A DNA stretch of 64,000 nucleotides from Sphingobacterium rhinopitheci (GTDB taxonomy: Bacteria; Bacteroidota; Bacteroidia; Sphingobacteriales; Sphingobacteriaceae): the NCBI RefSeq assembly GCF_022627575.1, contig NZ_JADEYQ010000001.1, forward strand, positions 496,001 through 560,000, read 5' to 3'. Shown here one piece after another: positions 17,920-28,170 of the stretch. The position numbers were made by a program, and so were the translations under genes. How positions within the stretch are numbered: position 1 is the first letter of the stretch; every line of letters starts with the position of its first letter. A model generated the notes under the pieces. That model was given only the letters and a program-made list of their open reading frames with translations. It did no database searches and was not told the origin of the DNA.

Positions 17920-19173
17920 TTAGGACAATTCTTTTTTAAACAATTTCCAAAGCATGATCAATGCTTGGGCTATTGTTCTTTCTATATTTATTCGACGATC
18001 ATTTCGGAATTCAAATTTCTTTGTGACAACCTCATATTTGCCCTGCACCGCAATCCAAACCGTACCTACAGGTTTCTCTGTAGTGCCACCACCAGGTCCC
18101 GCTATGCCACTTGTAGCAACCGTATAATCGGCATTACTTATTTTTTGAATACCTGCTGCCATTTGTATTACCGTCTGCTCACTGACCGCGCCATATTCAG
18201 TAAGCACAGATTCTTCAACCCCAAGAATATTCGTTTTTATTGAATTGGAATATGCTATTATTCCACAGTCAAATATTTGAGATGCTCCTGGCACCAAAGT
18301 TATAGCCCCAGCCAAATTACCGCCAGTACAACTTTCAGCAAAAGCTACTTTTAACTTATTTGCAGCAAATGTCTGAACAATCACCTCTTCAAAGGAAATA
18401 TCTTTGTCAGCTACAACATAATCCTGCAAACGTAAAATAATCTCTTGTGCAAATAAATCAGTATCCTTTTTCAAACTATCGTAATCCTCTCCTTGAGAAG
18501 TAAGGCGAAGACGTACTAAACCTAATTTGGGTAAATAGGCAAGTTTAATATGTGTAGGTAATCGATCTTCGATATCTTTAATTCTTTCTGCCAAAAAAGA
18601 TTCTCCCAAACCTACAGTTATAATATGTGCATGGTACACCTTTGTACTACTAATCTTGTCAATTAGCTTAGGAAAAACACGTTGTTCCATCAGGAATTTC
18701 ATTTCAAAAGGCACGCCAGGTAAGAAGACATATATCTTTCCTTCATATTCTATCCACATCCCTGGCGCCGTACCGACATCATTGAAAAGAACTTCCGCAC
18801 AAGCTAATACTTCGGCTTGAGCATAGTTCGAGGTAGGTATTTCCTGACCTGGACGATTTTTTGAAAAAATTTTCTTTACATGTAGTAATACTTTTTCATC
18901 AAGTACTAAGGGAGATTGAAAATAAGATGATATCGTTTCTTTTGTTACATCATCTTTGGTCGGGCCAAGCCCACCTGTAACGATAATTAAATCTGCTCTA
19001 TTAGACGCTAGTTTCAAGCTCGAATATATCGCGTCTTTTCTATCCGAAATAGACGTTATTTGTTTGACAGATATATTTTTCAAATCCAATTGTTGTCCTA
19101 TCCATGCGGAATTGGAATCGACAATCTGACCTAATAATATTTCATCTCCGATGGTTATTATTTCAGCTTTCAT
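17920..19173 (-). CDS. cinA: CinA family protein (nicotinamide mononucleotide deamidase-type)
   Basis: A 417-residue two-domain cytosolic protein. The N-terminal MoCF-like domain (1-170) contains TIGDEILLGQIVDSNS and VTGGLGPTKDD. The C-terminal CinA domain (about 255-417) has FAESCTGGNLAGA and ATSGIAGPGGGTTEKPVGTVW, the signature of NMN deamidase in pyridine nucleotide recycling. Full-length CinA is normal. It starts 20 nt after the lptD-like stop and is probably co-transcribed with it. Confidence 0.93.
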   Translation of the reverse strand: MKAEIITIGDEILLGQIVDSNSAWIGQQLDLKNISVKQITSISDRKDAIYSSLKLASNRADLIIVTGGLGPTKDDVTKETISSYFQSPLVLDEKVLLHVKKIFSKNRPGQEIPTSNYAQAEVLACAEVLFNDVGTAPGMWIEYEGKIYVFLPGVPFEMKFLMEQRVFPKLIDKISSTKVYHAHIITVGLGESFLAERIKDIEDRLPTHIKLAYLPKLGLVRLRLTSQGEDYDSLKKDTDLFAQEIILRLQDYVVADKDISFEEVIVQTFAANKLKVAFAESCTGGNLAGAITLVPGASQIFDCGIIAYSNSIKTNILGVEESVLTEYGAVSEQTVIQMAAGIQKISNADYTVATSGIAGPGGGTTEKPVGTVWIAVQGKYEVVTKKFEFRNDRRINIERTIAQALIMLWKLFKKELS

Positions 19174-19193
19174 AACAAAAAGTTAGCAAATAA

Positions 19194-21836
19194 TTAATAC
19201 GTATAATGACTATTACGCTTTGTAAGTTTAAGATCTTGTAAGATCGAAGCTTTCGCGCGAATAGTAATGTTGTAACTTTGATATCTTCCAAATGGAACCC
19301 ATCCCATCGACATATCCCAACAATGAAGATCACGATAAATAGAGAAACGAGTTAAGGACAATTCTTTTTGTTTAAAATCGTATCCCGAATTAAATTGAAT
19401 TTTCCATTTGGGAGTAAGATTAAAATCACCATGAAAATTTAAGGCTGCAGAATAATCCGAACGCTCTCTTCGTTGATCGAGATCAAAACGGGTGAAGTAC
19501 TGAAAATTGAAAGATCCCGCCAAATTCCAAGGAATATTAAAGTCAACAAAAGCATTGGGGTCTTGACTGATACGTGCTAATGCCTGCGCCTGCTCCGGCG
19601 TCATATTAGGCATATTATTGCGCAACGAATCAATATTACCGCTACGGCTTTTAGATGCATTAGGATTAAAACTATAATCAAATGATAAGCCAAAATTAGT
19701 AAGACGAGCCAATTTACCATCTTGAATAGTATATTTATCTACACGCTGCCCTCTATAATCTAGCTCATATGGATCTAATGTACCATTGAAGTTTAAGTTT
19801 ATTTTTTGATTAAATAAGGCCGTTCTTCCTGAAAAACTAATAGTAGAAAGCTTTAGTGAATCCGCAGCAAAATTATAATTACCACTAAAAGATAATCCTT
19901 GTAAAATTGGAATTTTCTTAAAGCCATTACCTGTAGAATCTTTGGAGTCGCGAATCTTAGCTTCAATATTATTATCTACAGAAAAACCTATACCCATTGA
20001 TTTTCCTGCTGATGGACTACCATATATACCATTCTGAAAAATCGAATATTGCGAAACAGCACCATTTTGATTAATAAAATCACGGTAGAAACCATATCTA
20101 GCATCAGCAAAATCAGGTCTATAGTTGAAGTTCACAGAAGGTGTAACAATATGACGTATAGCTTCGATTTTACCAATTTTCGGATACATACCATATATCT
20201 TGGTCGACAATCCTGTAGAAAAAGAATAATCATAAGCACGACGAAAACCAGGAACGGTATCGGTAACATCTTTGATTCCATTCAATTCATTTTCTAAGCC
20301 TTTGCGGATGGTTTGCAGATACCACCTTTCTGTATAATTGACAGAAGTATTAAATTGAAAATGCTTGAAAGCATTTAAGCTCAAACTAACAGGAATATTA
20401 TGTTGAAAACCGTTGGTAAACTCTTTTAATGTTTGCTTCGTGAATAACGTCGAATCGCCTGTCGACAAGGTATTACTTCCTTGCAAGCTATAACCAACCG
20501 TAATACGTTGATACCATTTTTGCTCTCCTACTCGATCCTTAGAATCAAAAGGATTAAATGTAGCTACGTTTAGGGAGAATGTAGGTAATTGCAAATAGAT
20601 ATTACCAGAAGCCATATCTTGGCGATGGCTCAAACTGGATGTAAAATTCACCTTACCATCCGCAAATACTTTTCCGTAACTAATAGAAGATGACATATTA
20701 TTACGAATCAACTGATCGTAATCATACGTACTATTAGCTCCTGTATTTTGAAAATAAGAAGATGTACCAAAGTTTACAGATGCAGAGAATGATGTTCCTG
20801 GATTTGCTTCTTGACGCTGCGTATGATTCCAAGTAACATTAAAATCTCGATTACTGCCATAATTCGTCGCACCCTCGACCCCCACTTTAGTAGATGCAAA
20901 ACGTATATTGAATCCACCACTATATTTGTAATTTACTAAATAATTCGTCCTTATCGATGACTCCCACGAACCTTTAGAATAAAAACTACCTCTAATCTCA
21001 GAATCCCAATAATCATTAAAATTCAAATACCAACCCAAATCACGTAACCCAAATCCTCTATTGACATCATCGCCAAAAGAAGGAAACAAAAAACCAGACT
21101 GTCCTTTATCTTGTTTCGGAAAGAAGGCAAATGGTACCGCTAAAAATTTAATAGGAATATGTTCAACAACAAGATACGATGGTCCAGCTATAATTTTCTT
21201 ATCCGTAATAAGTCCTTTTGAAATGTGAATACCAAAATGTGTGTGTGGCTCTGGTAGGTTACATGTACTATATAAGCCCTTAAAAATGGATAACTCATCA
21301 TACAAATTCTTTCGTAAAACCTGCGCTTGAATATACGCGCCATCTACTTCAGTCATTACCCCAAAGGTCTTACCTTCCAATGTTTTATAATTATATCGCA
21401 AAGAATCGACCGCCTTCGGTGTATCATTAGGAAACAACACAACAGGCCTACCTATGTATTTACCTTTACTATCTGTAACACCACTAGCAAATAACATATT
21501 ATTATTACGATCTAACCGAATATAATCAGCGGAAAGTTCAAAATCTTGATACTTTACTTTTGCGCCACTATATAAATGAATAATATTTCTTTGAACTTCA
21601 TTCCAAGCAGAATCATTAGCCACAATTAGAACTTGTGTTTCCAAACCACTTTCATCTTTCATCATTACTGTATCTTGACCTGTAGATGATTTTAAATAAT
21701 TTTTAGTAGTATCAGTTTGGGCACTATCAGAAATAACCGCAGCTGAGGTGCGGGGATTTACAACTTGAGAAATAGCATTAACCATCCCTATAAACAGGAA
21801 TATAAATACACATGTAATACGTATCAACGTCTTCAA
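19194..21836 (-). CDS. LptD-like outer-membrane LPS assembly barrel
   Basis: An 880-residue outer-membrane protein. A signal peptide (about 1-24, ending in NAISQ) is followed by a short OstA/LptA-like jelly-roll region at about 70-210 (HLYSGAKVKYQDFELSADYIRLD, read here in two parts), and then by a large beta-barrel with the LptD-typical segment FPKQDKGQSGFLFPSFGDD. It fits the Bacteroidota LptD group, which inserts LPS into the outer leaflet. The two Cys pairs of E. coli LptD are not visible as such. It heads a unit with cinA. A CAAAAATA sequence at 21888-21895 could be its -7 box. Confidence 0.8.
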   Translation of the reverse strand: MKTLIRITCVFIFLFIGMVNAISQVVNPRTSAAVISDSAQTDTTKNYLKSSTGQDTVMMKDESGLETQVLIVANDSAWNEVQRNIIHLYSGAKVKYQDFELSADYIRLDRNNNMLFASGVTDSKGKYIGRPVVLFPNDTPKAVDSLRYNYKTLEGKTFGVMTEVDGAYIQAQVLRKNLYDELSIFKGLYSTCNLPEPHTHFGIHISKGLITDKKIIAGPSYLVVEHIPIKFLAVPFAFFPKQDKGQSGFLFPSFGDDVNRGFGLRDLGWYLNFNDYWDSEIRGSFYSKGSWESSIRTNYLVNYKYSGGFNIRFASTKVGVEGATNYGSNRDFNVTWNHTQRQEANPGTSFSASVNFGTSSYFQNTGANSTYDYDQLIRNNMSSSISYGKVFADGKVNFTSSLSHRQDMASGNIYLQLPTFSLNVATFNPFDSKDRVGEQKWYQRITVGYSLQGSNTLSTGDSTLFTKQTLKEFTNGFQHNIPVSLSLNAFKHFQFNTSVNYTERWYLQTIRKGLENELNGIKDVTDTVPGFRRAYDYSFSTGLSTKIYGMYPKIGKIEAIRHIVTPSVNFNYRPDFADARYGFYRDFINQNGAVSQYSIFQNGIYGSPSAGKSMGIGFSVDNNIEAKIRDSKDSTGNGFKKIPILQGLSFSGNYNFAADSLKLSTISFSGRTALFNQKINLNFNGTLDPYELDYRGQRVDKYTIQDGKLARLTNFGLSFDYSFNPNASKSRSGNIDSLRNNMPNMTPEQAQALARISQDPNAFVDFNIPWNLAGSFNFQYFTRFDLDQRRERSDYSAALNFHGDFNLTPKWKIQFNSGYDFKQKELSLTRFSIYRDLHCWDMSMGWVPFGRYQSYNITIRAKASILQDLKLTKRNSHYTY

Positions 21837-21948
21837 GGGGGCGGATAAATTGTTAAAAATAGCGTGTTAAGTATAAAAATACAACTACAAAAATAGTCAA
21901 AAATAGCAATAAACGATTCTTATTTTAATTATATACGTTAGAATCCAT

Positions 21949-21956
21949 TATCTTTG
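21949..21956 (+). promoter_or_regulatory. -7 element of the amidase gene
   Basis: TATCTTTG is a perfect TAnnTTTG match 46 nt before the amidase ATG. The -33 region is weak, with TTTA at 21924-21927. Confidence 0.45.
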
Positions 21957-22002
21957 TTGTTGAGTGAAAATTAAACACAACAAATTTGTAAAAAAAATAT
22001 AG

Positions 22003-22875
22003 ATGAAACTTTTAAATATTGTTAAAAAAATAAATTCCTCAGCTATAGCTATTTCTATTTTATTTGTAACATCATCTTTTAATATATCATCCACAAAACC
22101 ACATAATAATCCCCCTATCAATTCACTCTCCAAAGTAAAGGTTATATGTTTAGATGCAGGACATGGTGGTCATGATTTTGGTGCTGTAGGAAGAAAATCA
22201 AATGAAAAAGACCTTAATTTAGAGGTCGTTCTTAAATTAGGTAAACGTATAGAGGAAGAGTTACCTGGGGTAAAAGTAATATATACTAGAACCACAGATG
22301 TATACCCCAAACTATACGAAAGACCAGCATTAGCTAACAAGCACAAAGCTGACCTTTTTATATCTGTACACTGTAACTCTGCCGACAGAGATGTGCGCGT
22401 AAGAAATTCGAGAGGAAAATATGTAAACTCTGTCAAAAGAAACCCACAAGTACGCGGAACTGAAACATTAGTATGTGGTATAAATAGAACAAACGAACAA
22501 GATGTCGCTATTCGTGAAAATGCTTCTATTTTATTAGAGGAAAATTACCAAGACAACTATAATGGTTTTGATCCAAAAGATCCTTCTAGCTATATTGTTT
22601 TCAAATTGATGAAAAGACAATACCGTGATCAAAGTATTCGATTAGCAACATATATTCAAAATCAATATGCAGCTTCCGCACGCGGAAATAGAGGCGTTAA
22701 AGAACAGGGTCTTGCTGTATTGGCGACAGCTGCCATGCCTGCTGTACTTACGGAGCTCGGTTTTATTAGTAGCCCTGAGGAAGAAGAATTCATGATGTCA
22801 ACAGAAGGACAGCGTGAAATTGTAGACAATCTTTTTCAAGCAATAAAAACATACAAAAATAACGTAGAAAAATAA
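22003..22875 (+). CDS. N-acetylmuramoyl-L-alanine amidase (Amidase_3)
   Basis: A 290-residue exported zinc amidase that cleaves the MurNAc-L-Ala bond of peptidoglycan. The N-terminus (10-30) is a signal peptide or anchor. The zinc ligands are His54 in DAGHGG, Glu68 in NEKDL and His123 in ISVHCNS. The catalytic Glu251 lies in TELGFIS. A family-typical insert lies between 130 and 215. Neighbouring genes for LPS export and an MCE protein place it in an envelope cluster. No AMIN or LysM targeting domain is visible. Confidence 0.93.
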   Translation: MKLLNIVKKINSSAIAISILFVTSSFNISSTKPHNNPPINSLSKVKVICLDAGHGGHDFGAVGRKSNEKDLNLEVVLKLGKRIEEELPGVKVIYTRTTDVYPKLYERPALANKHKADLFISVHCNSADRDVRVRNSRGKYVNSVKRNPQVRGTETLVCGINRTNEQDVAIRENASILLEENYQDNYNGFDPKDPSSYIVFKLMKRQYRDQSIRLATYIQNQYAASARGNRGVKEQGLAVLATAAMPAVLTELGFISSPEEEEFMMSTEGQREIVDNLFQAIKTYKNNVEK

Positions 22876-22934
22876 ACTTTTTCACTATTAGTTTGTTACT
22901 TACTAATAGGAAATTTAACGCTAAATAAACTATT

Positions 22935-23882
22935 TTGAAATTATCTAACGAAACTAAGGTTGGTGCAATTACTACTCTAGCGATTGCTGTACTATTTATT
23001 GGTTATAGTTTTTTACGAGGAAATGATGTATTCAGCACGGATAACATGTTTTACACGGACTATGACAATGTTGATGGCCTGACGACCTCAAAACCAGTAT
23101 TAGTAAACGGCTATCAAATAGGTCATGTTTCCAAAATGTATCTTCTAGAAAATGGAAAAATACGTACTGAATTCAAGATTAAAAATGAATATGAAATCCC
23201 TTCAAATACGATAGCACGTATTGTAAATGAAAGTATATTGGGAAGCAAAGTAATAGTATTTAATTTGGGAAACAGTAAAACATATGCCAACAGTGGCGAC
23301 CCACTTCAATCTGATGTACAAGCAAATTTAATGGAGAAAGTAGAACCCCTACAAAAGAAGGTTGAGAATCTCGTTGTTAAATTAGATTCTGTATTATCAG
23401 GTGTAAATACGGCATTAGATGAAGAATTTCAAAGAGACTTTAAAAGTAGCTTACGTAGTATATCTATTTCTTTAAATAATATGGAAAAGATTACGAATAA
23501 CGTTGAAAGCTTAATGGGGTCAGAAAAAATTAGATTGGCAAAAATTATGTATAATCTAGAATCTATCACTGACAATTTTAAGAATAACAATAAAAAGCTT
23601 AACAGTATATTAGCCAACTTGGACAATTTATCTGATGACTTGGCAAAATCTGAAATTAAAGCTACCATAGAGAACGCAAACCAAGCTATGAAAGATGTTC
23701 AATCGATAACCGATAAAATAAATAATGGCGAAGGCTCTCTAGGTTTATTGGTTAATGACGACAAATTGTATAATAATTTATCTAATGCATCAGAAAATTT
23801 AGACCAATTAATATACGATGTTAAAACAAATCCTGCTAAATATTTAAAGATTTCAATATTCGGTAAAAAAGATACTAAGTAA
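22935..23882 (+). CDS. MCE/MlaD-family membrane-anchored lipid transport protein
   Basis: A 315-residue protein anchored by one N-terminal helix (about 9-26, GAITTLAIAVLFIGYSFL). An MCE domain at about 38-115 (YDNVDGLTTSKPVLVNGYQIG) follows, then a long helical coiled region with repeated Asn/Leu/Asp heptads to the C-terminus. MlaD-like proteins form hexamers in lipid transfer between membranes. The start is a TTG at 22935, since no in-frame ATG precedes the conserved KLSNETKVG region. No ABC ATPase or permease is adjacent, so the partner genes are elsewhere. It follows the amidase by 59 nt. Confidence 0.88.
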   Translation: MKLSNETKVGAITTLAIAVLFIGYSFLRGNDVFSTDNMFYTDYDNVDGLTTSKPVLVNGYQIGHVSKMYLLENGKIRTEFKIKNEYEIPSNTIARIVNESILGSKVIVFNLGNSKTYANSGDPLQSDVQANLMEKVEPLQKKVENLVVKLDSVLSGVNTALDEEFQRDFKSSLRSISISLNNMEKITNNVESLMGSEKIRLAKIMYNLESITDNFKNNNKKLNSILANLDNLSDDLAKSEIKATIENANQAMKDVQSITDKINNGEGSLGLLVNDDKLYNNLSNASENLDQLIYDVKTNPAKYLKISIFGKKDTK

Positions 23883-23888
23883 AAAATA

Positions 23889-23940
23889 TATTATAAAAAG
23901 AAAGGCTGAATCAAATGATTCAGCCTTTCTTTTTATAATA
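23889..23940. terminator. Long bidirectional terminator
   Basis: A perfect 24 bp stem with a 4 nt loop: left arm 23889-23912, right arm 23917-23940. Its core is GGCTGAATC, flanked by AAAAAGAAA and TTTCTTTTT. It abuts the stop codon of the convergent S9 gene. Confidence 0.85.
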
Positions 23941-26040
23941 TTAAAGTGTTTCTTTCAACCAATTAAAAAACTCTCGTTGCCATACTAATGCATTCTGTCC
24001 CGAAAGCACCCAGTGATTTTCATCAGGCATATATACAAGCCTACTTTTGATACCTTTTAATTGTGCTACTTGAAAAGCGCCTAATCCTTGACCTACAGGC
24101 ACACGGTAATCCTTAGCACCTTGATAAATCATAATCGGCGTATTCCACTTGTCAATATGTTTGAGTGGATTAAACTCATTGTATGTTTTTGAATTCTTAT
24201 CCTCCCAATATGGGCCTCCTAAATCATGATTAGCAAAGAATAATTCTTCTGTTGTATTGTACCAAGAGGTCATATCAAACAAGCCATTATGGGAGATAAA
24301 CGTTTTGAAACGATTCTCGTGAATACCCGCCAACATAAAAACAGAATAACCGCCATAGCTTGCACCTATTGCTCCTATTCGATCGTTATCCACATACGGT
24401 TCTTTTTTGAAATCATCTATTGCCGATAAGTAATCACGGATCGCTTGACCACCCCAATCTTTGGAGATGTCGGCATTCCATTTTACTCCCCAACCCGGCA
24501 TACCTCTACGATTAGGTAATATAACGATATATCCTTGAGATGCCATCAATTGGAAACTCCATCGAAAGGAGTAGCTTTGTGTTGTTGCCGATTGTGGTCC
24601 ACCTTGACAGAATAATAAAGTAGGATACTTTTTGCTTGGATCAAAATCTGGCGGATATATTACCCAAGAGAATAAATCTTGACCATCTGAAGCTTTTGTA
24701 AATCTTCCTTCTACCTTAGTATCTTTAAAACCAGCATACATCTTCTCATTGACCTGCGTTATTGGTTTTAGCGTTTTCGATTTCAGGTTAAATAGAAATA
24801 CTTCTGCAGCACGCGTCATTTTAGTTGAAGTAACTACGATACCGTCTTTTGTTTCTCCAACAATACTTGCAATATCAAATTGTCCTTCAGACAATTGTTC
24901 TATAGCGGGCAAAGCACGATTGTTCCAATTAGATGGGATATGTACCACAAATAACTGTACTGTACCACGTGTCGCTGCTGTGAAATAAATCTTCTTATTA
25001 TCATTGCTCCACTTAAATGAACTTACCGTTTCATCCCAATGTCCAGTTAAGTTCAACTTTTGACCCGTTACAGAATTCTGTAAAATGATATCATTTTTAT
25101 CTGCTTCGTATCCATCGGTTTTCATGCTCGTCCAAGCCAACACCTTTCCATCAGGACTAAATACAGGATTGGTATCGTACCCCATCATTCCTTCCGTTAT
25201 ATTGGTAGTTTGTTTGGAAGCTAGTTCATATTTATAGATATCAGTATTTGTACTTGTAGCATACTCTTTACCAAATTTTTTCTTGCACACATACAAAACA
25301 GACTTACTATCTGGAGACCATACAAAATCCTCTGCTCCCCCAAAAGGTGCTTGTGGACTGTAAAAAGGTTGATCACCTAATAAATCAATAGGTTCTCCTA
25401 TTTTACCATTATCGTAGGTTGCTACAAAAGGGTGATTAAATTTACCATCATTAAAAGTATCCCAATGACGATATTCGAGATCATCGTAGATAAACATATT
25501 AGATTTGGGTAAATCCTCAAACTTATTAGGACTATGGTATGTTTTCAATAATACTGCCTTACTAAACAATATATATTTACCATCGGGCGAAAAAACTACA
25601 TTTTCTAAACCATCAGGTACATCCGTCAATTGCACGGCATCAGTACCGTTAACATTCTTTTTCCATAACTGACCTTTATGCGAATATATAACATCACCAT
25701 TAGCCTCAATCTTAACAACAGATTCACCGCCCAAGTCATGAGTCAACTGACTCGTTTTTCCGGACTGCATATTTACGGTGAATAAGTTCTTTTCCGACTT
25801 ATTACTTTCTAGTGAATAATTAGAAACACCATAAACTAATGTACGTCCATCATTTGTAATCCCTTCAGCAGAAACTCTACTTAGGTTCCATAAATCCATT
25901 GGAGTCATGTTTTTCTTTGCAAAAGATTGTTCAATCTTACTATCTATTAAACTTTTGTCCATTTGACGCTCTGGTTTCTTTTGCGCTATAGCAGAAGAGC
26001 TTAACATCAATGCTATTGCCAAAATCGATATTTTATTCAT
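23941..26040 (-). CDS. Secreted S9-family peptidase (acylaminoacyl/dipeptidyl peptidase type)
   Basis: A 699-residue serine peptidase of the prolyl oligopeptidase clan. A signal peptide ends near residue 19 (SSAIAQ). The N-terminal half is a beta-propeller with WD/TolB-like repeats (FSPDGKYILFS, FSPDGKVLAWT). The C-terminal alpha/beta-hydrolase domain has Ser561 in GASYGGYS, Asp644 in GAKDYRVP and His676 in DENHWV. It probably digests oligopeptides in the periplasm. It is a single-gene unit. Confidence 0.92.
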   Translation of the reverse strand: MNKISILAIALMLSSSAIAQKKPERQMDKSLIDSKIEQSFAKKNMTPMDLWNLSRVSAEGITNDGRTLVYGVSNYSLESNKSEKNLFTVNMQSGKTSQLTHDLGGESVVKIEANGDVIYSHKGQLWKKNVNGTDAVQLTDVPDGLENVVFSPDGKYILFSKAVLLKTYHSPNKFEDLPKSNMFIYDDLEYRHWDTFNDGKFNHPFVATYDNGKIGEPIDLLGDQPFYSPQAPFGGAEDFVWSPDSKSVLYVCKKKFGKEYATSTNTDIYKYELASKQTTNITEGMMGYDTNPVFSPDGKVLAWTSMKTDGYEADKNDIILQNSVTGQKLNLTGHWDETVSSFKWSNDNKKIYFTAATRGTVQLFVVHIPSNWNNRALPAIEQLSEGQFDIASIVGETKDGIVVTSTKMTRAAEVFLFNLKSKTLKPITQVNEKMYAGFKDTKVEGRFTKASDGQDLFSWVIYPPDFDPSKKYPTLLFCQGGPQSATTQSYSFRWSFQLMASQGYIVILPNRRGMPGWGVKWNADISKDWGGQAIRDYLSAIDDFKKEPYVDNDRIGAIGASYGGYSVFMLAGIHENRFKTFISHNGLFDMTSWYNTTEELFFANHDLGGPYWEDKNSKTYNEFNPLKHIDKWNTPIMIYQGAKDYRVPVGQGLGAFQVAQLKGIKSRLVYMPDENHWVLSGQNALVWQREFFNWLKETL

Positions 26041-26546
26041 AATCTATCCCTATTTACTGAATGCAAGATAACAAAATCATATAAGTTACTATAATTTACT
26101 GCCCCGGCAACAATAGTAAGTAGGAGAATATTCATCTTTTATAATCAAGCGTAAATCTATAATATAGGATCATTCATTAAATAAAGCTGATATAATAGTA
26201 AAGGGACATTATATACTACAATTGAAAAAACTTATCAATAGGTAAGAACTAAGTTATACCTATAGCAATAGGTAGTGAAAACATATTTTATATACTAAAT
26301 TGATTCTTTTAGCTCTCTAAGAAAAACAGATAATGACGAAAAATCACCTACTGAAATAATTTTTCAGCTATTTTTTCCACTATCCTAATGCTTATTAAAC
26401 CTCCTTGAGTAGCTAAAACGTCATTTTAACCTCCAAATAGCTCTCGTTTCTTTCATCATGAAAAAAAAATGAAAATTTTTTAAAATTGATAATAAGGCAT
26501 TTAGCTAAAAACAAAATAAAAACAATCAATATTTATTAAAAAACAC
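26041..26546. other. Gene-free AT-rich intergenic region
   Basis: About 500 bp with no credible open reading frame, RNA or strong hairpin. A weak ACCTAT...ATAGGT dyad lies near 26257-26273. The promoter of the S9 gene is presumably at its left end, but no CAAAnnTA sequence is clear. Confidence 0.5.
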
Positions 26547-26577
26547 TTGACAGATGTCAATTAGTATACTATCTTTG
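26547..26577 (+). promoter_or_regulatory. Promoter of tRNA-Leu
   Basis: TTGACA starts at 26547, and 20 nt after its TTG comes TATCTTTG (26570-26577), a perfect Bacteroidota -7 box. The tRNA begins 23 nt further on. Confidence 0.7.
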
Positions 26578-26599
26578 TATCACAAAAGAAATCCTAACT

Positions 26600-26681
26600 G
26601 CGGAAGTGGCGTAATTGGTAGCCGCACCAGACTTAGGATCTGGCGCCGCGAGGCGTGGGGGTTCGAGTCCCTTCTTCCGCA
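26600..26681 (+). tRNA. tRNA-Leu (anticodon UAG)
   Basis: An 82 nt class II tRNA. The acceptor stem GCGGAAG pairs with CTTCCGC, the anticodon stem is CCAGA/TCTGG around the loop CTTAGGA (anticodon TAG), and the long variable arm is CGCC...GGCG, as required for Leu. The discriminator is A. CCA is not encoded. Confidence 0.95.
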
Positions 26682-26687
26682 CTTGAT

Positions 26688-26725
26688 ATCCTCCCGAACA
26701 AAATGAATCGGGAGGATTTTTTTTT
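26688..26725 (+). terminator. Terminator of tRNA-Leu
   Basis: ATCCTCCCGA (26688-26697) pairs with TCGGGAGGAT (26708-26717) and is followed by a run of T. Confidence 0.9.
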
Positions 26726-26752
26726 ATATTGCGAATATAACGCTAAGAAAGT

Positions 26753-28087
26753 ATGAATATTTCACATAAGAAAATTGATGATATCAACGCTAAAATTACC
26801 GTTGATTTAGCACCAGAAGATTATAACCCTGCTGTTGACAAAACGATCAAAGAACAGGCTAAGAAAGCTAAATTACCTGGATTCCGTCCGGGTTTAGTTC
26901 CTGTAGGTCACATCAGACGTACATTAGGTAAATCTATCCTTTTGGATGAGATCAACCGTGTAATAAATGAAAAAATATCTGCTTATATCACTGAACAAAA
27001 ACTTGAAGTATTAGGTCAACCACTTCCTGTTGAAGGCGAAGATGAAGCGAAATACAACTGGGATTATAAAGATAATTTCTCCTTTAACTATGAAATTGGT
27101 TTAGCGCCAGAATTCGCTATTCCTTTTACAGCAGAGACAGAATTTACAGAATACGATATCAAAGCTGACGATGCTACATTAGCTGAGCGCATCAAAAACT
27201 TGCGCCGTAGTTATGGTAAAATGACTAATCCTGAAGTATCAGAAGAAGGTGATGTATTATACGCTGTCTTGAAACAAGATAAAGAAGGAGGTTTAGAAAA
27301 TACGACTTCAATACGTACAGATATCATCGAAGATGCTAAGATTAAGAAATCTTTAGTAGGTATCAAGAATGATGACACCGTTAAAATTGATGTTAAAAAA
27401 GCATTCAAAGTAGCTGACTTAGCCCGTATCTTAGGTATCACTGAAGAAGAAGCTGAGAACTTAGACGTTACAAAATTCGAATTAACAGTTAAAAACATTA
27501 ATCGTCTTGAAGAATCAGAATTAGATCAAGATTTCTTCGACAAATTGTTCCCTGCAGGTGAAGTTACTTCAGAAGAACAATTTAATGTTAAAGTTAAAGA
27601 AGAAGTAGAGAACTTATTTAAACAAAATGCTGCTCAAAAACTACGTAACGATCTATACACATTCGGTATGGATGCAGTTAACGCTACTTTCCCTGAAGCA
27701 TTCTTAAAAAGATGGTTAAAAGCTACAAACCCTAACCTTTCTACTGAAGAAATCGAAGAAGGTTTTGCTGACTTTATCTCTAACTTGAAATGGACGATCA
27801 TCGAGAACCGTATCGTTACTGCTAATAACTTAGAAGTAAAATACGATGAGGTTGTAGACTTAGCAAAGGAACGTATCTATGCGCAAATCAAGATGTACAA
27901 CATCAATGAGGAGCCTACAGATGAGCAATTAGGTCAATTCGCTTTACAATTATTATCTGATAGAGAGCAAGCAAACCGTTTGTTTGAAGAGGTAAAAGCA
28001 TTGAAAGTTTTCGATTATTTGAAAACAACAATTAAAATTAACTCTGTAGAGATTGACTACGATAAATTTGAAAGTTTAGACAAATAA
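26753..28087 (+). CDS. tig: Trigger factor
   Basis: A 444-residue ribosome-associated chaperone that receives nascent chains at the exit tunnel. The N-terminal ribosome-binding domain contains the signature loop GFRPGLVPVG (about 44-53, equivalent to the GFRxGxxP motif). A diverged FKBP-like middle domain (about 150-245) lacks clear active-site aromatics, so peptidyl-prolyl isomerase activity is doubtful. A long helical C-terminal substrate-binding arm follows. Codon usage looks strongly biased, with many AAC, CGT and GGT codons, consistent with high expression. It is not followed by clpP here, unlike in many bacteria. Confidence 0.93.
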   Translation: MNISHKKIDDINAKITVDLAPEDYNPAVDKTIKEQAKKAKLPGFRPGLVPVGHIRRTLGKSILLDEINRVINEKISAYITEQKLEVLGQPLPVEGEDEAKYNWDYKDNFSFNYEIGLAPEFAIPFTAETEFTEYDIKADDATLAERIKNLRRSYGKMTNPEVSEEGDVLYAVLKQDKEGGLENTTSIRTDIIEDAKIKKSLVGIKNDDTVKIDVKKAFKVADLARILGITEEEAENLDVTKFELTVKNINRLEESELDQDFFDKLFPAGEVTSEEQFNVKVKEEVENLFKQNAAQKLRNDLYTFGMDAVNATFPEAFLKRWLKATNPNLSTEEIEEGFADFISNLKWTIIENRIVTANNLEVKYDEVVDLAKERIYAQIKMYNINEEPTDEQLGQFALQLLSDREQANRLFEEVKALKVFDYLKTTIKINSVEIDYDKFESLDK

Positions 28088-28108
28088 GCTAAATTTTAAA
28101 CAATATAT

Positions 28109-28141
28109 AAAAGAGTCGATCTTCAGATCGGCTCTTTTTTT
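28109..28141 (+). terminator. Terminator of tig
   Basis: AAAAGAGTCGATCT (28109-28122) pairs with AGATCGGCTCTTTT (starting at 28125) with one G-T pair, followed by a T run. Confidence 0.85.
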
Positions 28142-28170
28142 GTTTATATTGTATAATACCCAACAACACT

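Noticed and set aside
26291..26307. 17 bp sequence TATACTAAATTGATTCT, repeated at 56054-56070
   Set aside because: About one 17 bp exact match is expected by chance in an AT-rich window of this size, and the flanks differ.
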